Notes under the pieces: generated by a model
What the model was told of the DNA's origin: nothing
Database searches by the model: none
Seen by the model: only the letters and a program-made list of their open reading frames with translations
Shown: in pieces, positions 6,160-10,818 of the stretch
Layout of the letters: the number at the start of each line of letters is the position of its first letter
How positions within the stretch are numbered: the stretch's first letter is position 1
Assembly: GCA_021796015.1 (NCBI GenBank)
Contig: JAJYOT010000055.1
Location: 1-10,818 of the forward strand
DNA from: a bacterium
GTDB lineage: Bacteria; Elusimicrobiota; Elusimicrobia; UBA1565; UBA9628
Direction: 5' to 3'
Length of the DNA stretch: 10,818 nucleotides
Position numbers and translations under genes: made by a program

Positions 6160-9100
6160 ATGAAAGGTCCTAAAATCGAAATTGTTCCCGCGGTTCGCGG
6201 TGCGATGCGCCGTCCGATTACAGTCGTCGTTTTAGTCATTACGCTTATTTTAGGCGCTTTTTGGGCGATCAAACAAATGCCGCGCGATATTTTGCCCAAC
6301 CTTAATTTGCCCGTCATCTATGTCGCCCAGCCTTACGGCGGCATGACCCCGGAACAGATGGAAGGCTATTTGACTTATTACTACGAATATCACTTCCTTT
6401 ATACCACGGGAATTAAGTCTATTGAATCTAAAAATATTCAAGGAACCGCTCTGATTAAATTGACGTTCCACAGCGGAACCAATATGGCCGGAGCCATGGC
6501 CGAGGTGGTCGATTACGCCGATAGGGCGAGAGCCTTCATGCCGCCGGGGACGGTGCCGCCGTTTATTTTGCGTTTCGACGCGGGAAGTTTGCCCATCGGA
6601 GATTTGGTTTTCGCGAGCAAGACGCGCTCCCTTGGGGATATCGCGGATTTGGCTCTCAACCGGGTCAGGCCCTTGTTCGCCACCCTGCCGGGAGTTTCCT
6701 CTCCCCCGCCGTTTGGCGCCTCCCAGAGAACCGTCGTCATCCGCATGAACGAGCAGGCGATGAGAACGTACAACGTTTCCCCGGAGGACGTCGCCAAAGC
6801 CGTGACTCAAGGAAACGTCGTCATTCCCGCCGGCAATATTTATTTAGGCAATACCTATCCGATCGTTCCTCTTAACTCCGTCGTCAGCAATATTCAGGAA
6901 CTGGGAGATATTCCGATTCGCCTGGGAACTTATCCCACCGTCTTTGTTCGAGACGTTGCTAAAGTCGAGGATGGAACCGATATTACGGTCGGTTATGCCT
7001 TGATTAACGGCCGCCGCTCGATCTATATTCCGGTCACCAAGCGTCCGGACGCTTCGACCTTGGCCGTCGCCGCCTTGGTCAAGAAAAATCTCCCCAACTT
7101 CCAGGACGTTCTGCCCAATGACGTGAAAGTCAGCTATGCCTTCGACCAAACGGGCTACGTCAAACGCGCGATTGGGTCTCTCGTATTCGAGGGCGCGATG
7201 GGAGCTTTGCTGACGAGTTTGATGGTTCTTCTCTTTCTTCGCGATTTGAAGAGCGCTTTTATCGTCACCTTGAATATTCCCCTGGCCTTGGGTTTTGCCG
7301 TGGTCGTTTTGTGGCTGACCAAGCAGACGGTCAACATCATGACCTTGGGAGGACTGGCCTTAGCCGTCGGAGTCTTGGTTGATGAAACGACCGTGACCAT
7401 CGAAAATATTCATACCCATATGGGAGACGGAAAAAGCGTCGCCCGGGCCGCTCTTGAAGGAACCAGCGAAATCATCATTCCCAAATTCATGGCCATGATC
7501 AGCATCTTGGCCGTGTTCATTCCTTCCTTCTTAATGAAGGGCGTCGCGGGCGGGCTTTTCGTGCCGCTCTCCATCGCGGTCGGTTTCTCCATGATGGGGT
7601 CTTATCTGTTGTCCAACACCTTCGTTCCCATTCTTTCCAGTTGGATATTGAACCACAAACACCATGAATTCGGAAGCGATGGTTTGACCGGGTTTGCCTG
7701 GTTTAGGGAAAGATATCGTCATGCGCTGAAACGCTTGATGCCGTTTAGGATTCCCATTTTGATCGCCTATTTCGCCGCCGCCGCGCTTATTTTGGTTTAC
7801 GCCGGAATGCACTTGGGGCTTGAAATTTTTCCGCAGGTCGACAACGGAGAATTCACGATGATTCTGCGCGCGCCCACCGGGACGACCTTCCAAAAGACCG
7901 AAGTCTACGCCCAACAAGCGCTGGACGCGATTAAGCAGGAAGTAGGGCCGAAAAATCTGGCGATTTCGGTCGGAATCGTCGGCATGCAGTCTCCCGATTA
8001 CGCGATCAATAACATTTATTTATGGTCGTCGGGACCGGAATACGCGATCTTGGACGTAGGGCTCAGGCACGGGTGCAATATTCCCGTCATTCCTCTCGAA
8101 GAAAAATTGCGCAAGAAATTCGCGAAGCTTTTCCCTAATATTCAATTTTCGTTCGAGCCCAACGACATCATCAGTAAAGTCATGAGTCAAGGGGCGACCA
8201 AGCCCATTGAAGTCGCGGCCGCCGGCCCTTATTTCGATTCGGATCAAAAATACGGAGAAGAAATTAAACAGGTCTTGGCTAAAATTCCGTACTTGAGGGA
8301 TTTAGAAATTGAACAGCAGTTCAACTATCCAACGGCAGCCGTCAATATGAGCCGAGAACAGGCGGGAATTCGGGGTCTAACGGTCAACCAGGTCGGGCAG
8401 ACCTTGGCGGACGCCGCGGCTTCCTCTCGTTATACGATTCCGGCTTTTTGGGCCGACTTGAAAAGTGGAATCGCGTATCAAGTTCAAGTGGAAGTTCCGC
8501 AGAAGCACATCACCTCGGTTAAAGACATTGAAAAATTGCCGATTCCGGTCAAATACAGCTCAAGCTACGCCGGGGTCATTCCTCTCAATAAGTTCGCCAC
8601 CGTCACCTCGACGGTTTCAGTCGGCGAATATGACCGCTACGATATGTTGCGCATGGTGAGCGTCGCGGCCAATGTTTACGGCGCGGATTTGGGAAAGGTG
8701 TCAAGGGAAGTCAAGCGCGCCATGGCCTCCATCGCGAAAGACCGCCCCAAGGGCGTCACGGTTTTCTTAAGGGGCCAGATCACTCCATTAGACGAGATGA
8801 TGGGCGGCTTCGCCTTCGGCTTGGTTCTTTCTTTAATCGTCATCTTCCTGGTTCTCTCGGCCAACTTCCAGTCGATTAAATTGGCGGTTACGGTCTTATC
8901 GACGGTTCCCGCGGTCTTGTCCGGAGTGGCCATTGCCCTTCTTTTGACCCATACGACGATTAACATCGAATCCTTCATGGGTTCGATTATGTCCATCGGA
9001 GTCGCGGTCGCCAACGCTATTTTGCTGGTTGATTTCGCGGAAAGGTTCCGAATGGAAGGAATGGGCGCGATACACGGCGCGGTGGACGGCGCCGCCAGTC

Positions 9101-9402
9101 GTTTACGCCCCATTCTCATGACGGCCTTGGCGATGTTGGCAGGAATGGTCCCGATGGCCTTGGGGCTTAGCGAAGGAGGCTCTCAAACCGCTCCCTTGGG
9201 CCGCGCCGTCATCGGGGGGCTCAGCGTAGCCACGATCGCGACTTTATTTTTACTTCCCATGGCTTTTGCCGTCATTCAAGGAAAGGCCGCTCTTAAGTCC
9301 CCCTCCTTGGATCCCGATGATCCCAAGAGCGTTCAATATGATTTAGGAAAAACAGGTTCCGCGCATTCAGCGGAAGAGGAGTTAAGTCATGCGCACGAAT
9401 AA
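6160..9402 (+). CDS. RND efflux permease, HAE1/AcrB-like (operon 2)
   Basis: A 1080-aa inner-membrane proton/substrate antiporter from the preferred start (1086 aa from the ATG at 6142). It is a close paralogue of the RND at 2447-5662 over its whole length, with the same 12-TM, two-porter-domain plan. TM1 follows RRPITVVVLVITLILGAFW. The first porter domain has IYVAQPYGGMTPEQMEGYLT and PPFILRFDAG. TM4 has VDETTVTIENIH, with D408-E409 as the proton-relay acids. TM10 has VANAILL, with A951 at the AcrB K940 position. LSEGGSQTAPLGRAVIGG lies before TM12. The C-terminal tail repeats the PSLDPDDPKS motif of its paralogue but is less His-rich. The substrate is not predictable, and no metal-pump signature is seen. 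It overlaps the channel gene by 14 nt, which indicates coupled translation. No adaptor gene lies upstream or between. Confidence 0.95.
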   Translation: MKGPKIEIVPAVRGAMRRPITVVVLVITLILGAFWAIKQMPRDILPNLNLPVIYVAQPYGGMTPEQMEGYLTYYYEYHFLYTTGIKSIESKNIQGTALIKLTFHSGTNMAGAMAEVVDYADRARAFMPPGTVPPFILRFDAGSLPIGDLVFASKTRSLGDIADLALNRVRPLFATLPGVSSPPPFGASQRTVVIRMNEQAMRTYNVSPEDVAKAVTQGNVVIPAGNIYLGNTYPIVPLNSVVSNIQELGDIPIRLGTYPTVFVRDVAKVEDGTDITVGYALINGRRSIYIPVTKRPDASTLAVAALVKKNLPNFQDVLPNDVKVSYAFDQTGYVKRAIGSLVFEGAMGALLTSLMVLLFLRDLKSAFIVTLNIPLALGFAVVVLWLTKQTVNIMTLGGLALAVGVLVDETTVTIENIHTHMGDGKSVARAALEGTSEIIIPKFMAMISILAVFIPSFLMKGVAGGLFVPLSIAVGFSMMGSYLLSNTFVPILSSWILNHKHHEFGSDGLTGFAWFRERYRHALKRLMPFRIPILIAYFAAAALILVYAGMHLGLEIFPQVDNGEFTMILRAPTGTTFQKTEVYAQQALDAIKQEVGPKNLAISVGIVGMQSPDYAINNIYLWSSGPEYAILDVGLRHGCNIPVIPLEEKLRKKFAKLFPNIQFSFEPNDIISKVMSQGATKPIEVAAAGPYFDSDQKYGEEIKQVLAKIPYLRDLEIEQQFNYPTAAVNMSREQAGIRGLTVNQVGQTLADAAASSRYTIPAFWADLKSGIAYQVQVEVPQKHITSVKDIEKLPIPVKYSSSYAGVIPLNKFATVTSTVSVGEYDRYDMLRMVSVAANVYGADLGKVSREVKRAMASIAKDRPKGVTVFLRGQITPLDEMMGGFAFGLVLSLIVIFLVLSANFQSIKLAVTVLSTVPAVLSGVAIALLLTHTTINIESFMGSIMSIGVAVANAILLVDFAERFRMEGMGAIHGAVDGAASRLRPILMTALAMLAGMVPMALGLSEGGSQTAPLGRAVIGGLSVATIATLFLLPMAFAVIQGKAALKSPSLDPDDPKSVQYDLGKTGSAHSAEEELSHAHE

Positions 9403-10720
9403 ATTAAGAGAAATTTTTTATCTATTGATCGCGGGAGCCGTTTTAGCGAACTTCCCTTCCGTTTATGCCGCTTCATCCTCGGCATTTGGAAACGCAGGCA
9501 CAAGCTCTTCTTTAACGTTGCCGCAGGTTTTGCAGATGGCCGAAAGCTACGACCCGGACCTCAAGGCGGCTCAAGCTCAAGAAGCGCAGGCGCGCCAAGA
9601 GGTTAAAATCCAGCAATCCTTTTACTACCCAACGTTAAACTTGGAAGGTCAAAGTAATTCCGGGTTTCCCGGTTCAAACCAGCATGGGATTCTTGATGTC
9701 GGCGGCTTGATTAATTCTCCGTTTGCCGATACTCCGGCGGGCGGATTGGTTTCCCAACTCAATATTTTGGATCTGACCATTCCTTTTAAGGTCAAATCGG
9801 CGCGTTATTATTTACAGGCGACCAAGCAGCACACCGAGATTATTCGCTATGAAGTGGATTGGAAAGCCCTCGGCTATTATTTTGATTCCATCCGCTATTT
9901 GAGCGACTATATCATTTGGAAAGACATTACCCATCGTGCGACCGTTCTTCAACATCTCGTTGAGCGCTTGGTTAAGACCGGGCAACATAATCTTTCGGAT
10001 GAGTATTTAATCGAGGTCCAGGCGGGTTTGGCCTTGGCGGAAGAGAAAGCTTATCACGCCCGGTATCTGGCCTCGCTCAAAAATTTGGCCCTTTTTATCG
10101 GAAAAAAGCCGGATAATATCGGGGTGCCTTCATTTAAAAATTTTGACCAATCATCCTTGAAAAAAATCGCTCCTGGGACGGCCAGCGCCTTTATTCTTAA
10201 AGCGGTGGCCGATGCGGAAAGCGCTCATTCATTGGTTAATGCCAATAAAGCGCAAAATTATCCCACGATCGTCGGCATGGGTTCAATCGGCGCGATGACT
10301 GATACCAAGGGCTCATTGCCTATTAACAATACCTCGGTGGGCGTCGGGCTGAATATGCCGGTCTTTGAAGGTTTTAGAATTCAAAGCGGTGTTAAAAAAG
10401 CCCAGGGCTTTGAGACTGAAAGACAAGAGCAGATTAAGGGCCTTAAACTCTACGTGGATGAGGCCAATGCCCGTTATGACGAGTCCATCTTTTATGATCA
10501 GGCGCGTATTAAGACGTTAAGGCCGTTGGCCAAGACGACCGAAAACGCTTTTTCGGAAGCCAGGCAGCGTTATCTTAATTATATCGGTCCGTTGGTTGAT
10601 TTGCGGGACGCGATTCAATATCTGTCCCAGGTTCAAGGCGAACTCAATAACTCTGAGACCGACTTGTGGTTTAACGCCGCTTCCAAGGCGGTCTTAAACG
10701 GCGGGAAAATAGCTCAATAA
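9389..10720 (+). CDS. TolC-family outer-membrane efflux channel (operon 2)
   Basis: A 443-aa outer-membrane factor, the presumed exit duct for the preceding RND pump. The signal peptide has basic residues at 2-7, a hydrophobic core at 9-20 and probable cleavage after A27 (VYA|A); no lipobox. Two OEP repeats are seen, at about 37-235 and 255-440; markers are LPQVLQMAESYDPDLKAA, GVGLNMPVFEGF at about 320 and YIGPLVDLRDAIQYL near 405. AGGAG (9377-9381), 7 nt before the ATG, lies inside the end of the RND gene. It is a paralogue of the channel at 1116-2447, with conserved landmarks (GFPG, TPAGGLxSQL, TGQHNLSDEYLI versus RGQHNMADELLI, GPLVDxRDAI) but much more divergence than between the two pumps. 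Here the channel follows its pump, whereas in operon 1 it precedes it. Confidence 0.93.
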   Translation: MRTNKLREIFYLLIAGAVLANFPSVYAASSSAFGNAGTSSSLTLPQVLQMAESYDPDLKAAQAQEAQARQEVKIQQSFYYPTLNLEGQSNSGFPGSNQHGILDVGGLINSPFADTPAGGLVSQLNILDLTIPFKVKSARYYLQATKQHTEIIRYEVDWKALGYYFDSIRYLSDYIIWKDITHRATVLQHLVERLVKTGQHNLSDEYLIEVQAGLALAEEKAYHARYLASLKNLALFIGKKPDNIGVPSFKNFDQSSLKKIAPGTASAFILKAVADAESAHSLVNANKAQNYPTIVGMGSIGAMTDTKGSLPINNTSVGVGLNMPVFEGFRIQSGVKKAQGFETERQEQIKGLKLYVDEANARYDESIFYDQARIKTLRPLAKTTENAFSEARQRYLNYIGPLVDLRDAIQYLSQVQGELNNSETDLWFNAASKAVLNGGKIAQ

Positions 10721-10818
10721 TCTGAGAAAAAATATATTCTCTTGTTACTTAAGTGCGCGGTTGATTTGGAGAATTTGAGCTTTCCAGGGTATTAGAAATA
10801 TCCTATCTTGGGACAGAT
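10721..10818. other. Non-coding tail after operon 2, no gene seen
   Basis: No start codon with a plausible ribosome-binding site and no convincing terminator. The only hairpin near the stop is GAGAA (10724-10728) with TTCTC (10737-10741), AT-rich and followed only by TTGTT, too weak to call. The stretch may be the leader of a further gene outside the window; an adaptor gene there cannot be excluded. Confidence 0.5.

Noticed and set aside
6250..6810. A 186-aa minus-strand ORF
   Set aside because: It lies antisense within a strongly conserved RND gene, has Arg/Gly/His-biased composition typical of a shadow frame, and has no domain I can recognise.
2447..9402. Assignment of either pump as a heavy-metal (CusA/CzcA-type) exporter
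   Set aside because: The TM4 motif and porter-domain signatures fit the AcrB-like group, not the HME family. The His-rich tail of the first copy is not sufficient evidence.
10724..10745. Possible terminator after operon 2
   Set aside because: The 5-bp AT-rich stem with an 8-nt loop and only TTGTT after it is too weak; the true end of operon 2 may lie beyond the window.
1..10818. CRISPR arrays, insertion sequences or phage genes
   Set aside because: No regularly spaced repeats, transposase, integrase or structural phage motifs were seen on either strand.

Overview
The window comes from a diderm (Gram-negative) bacterium of roughly balanced GC content. It has two RND inner-membrane pumps, two TolC-type outer-membrane channels with Sec signal peptides, and a tRNA-Gly(CCC) whose acceptor and D arms look like those of proteobacterial (E. 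coli glyU-type) tRNAs. The phylum cannot be fixed from sequence alone. No transposase, integrase, phage gene or CRISPR array is visible, and the region reads as a stable chromosomal efflux locus.

Layout. On the minus strand at the left edge lie a tRNA-Gly(CCC) (13-86) and, 18 bp upstream of it in transcription order, a LysR-type regulator (105-1031). An 84-bp AT-rich divergent spacer with an inverted repeat separates the regulator from plus-strand operon 1: a TolC-like channel (1116-2447) overlapping by 1 nt an RND permease (2447-5662). A 59-bp gap with a good sigma70-like promoter leads to a small secreted or anchored protein of unknown function (5722-6087), whose stop codon abuts a rho-independent terminator. 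Operon 2 starts from a promoter overlapping the terminator T-tract: a second RND permease (6160-9402) overlapping by 14 nt a second TolC-like channel (9389-10720). The last 98 bp hold no recognisable gene.

How they work together. Both permeases belong to the large HAE1/AcrB-like part of the RND superfamily, and each is translationally coupled to its own outer-membrane channel. The two modules are paralogous but in swapped order (channel-pump, then pump-channel), and neither carries a periplasmic adaptor (HlyD/AcrA-type) gene in the window. An adaptor would have to lie just downstream or be supplied elsewhere. The divergent LysR regulator is the obvious candidate controller of operon 1.

Most worth a second look: (i) two near-identical inverted repeats (TATGA-N6-TCATA, sharing TGGG in the spacer) lying exactly over the start codons of the first channel gene and the small ORF, readable as operators or as RNA hairpins that bury the AUG; (ii) the small ORF as a compact unit bounded by its own promoter and terminator; (iii) the mirrored, adaptor-less pump pair.
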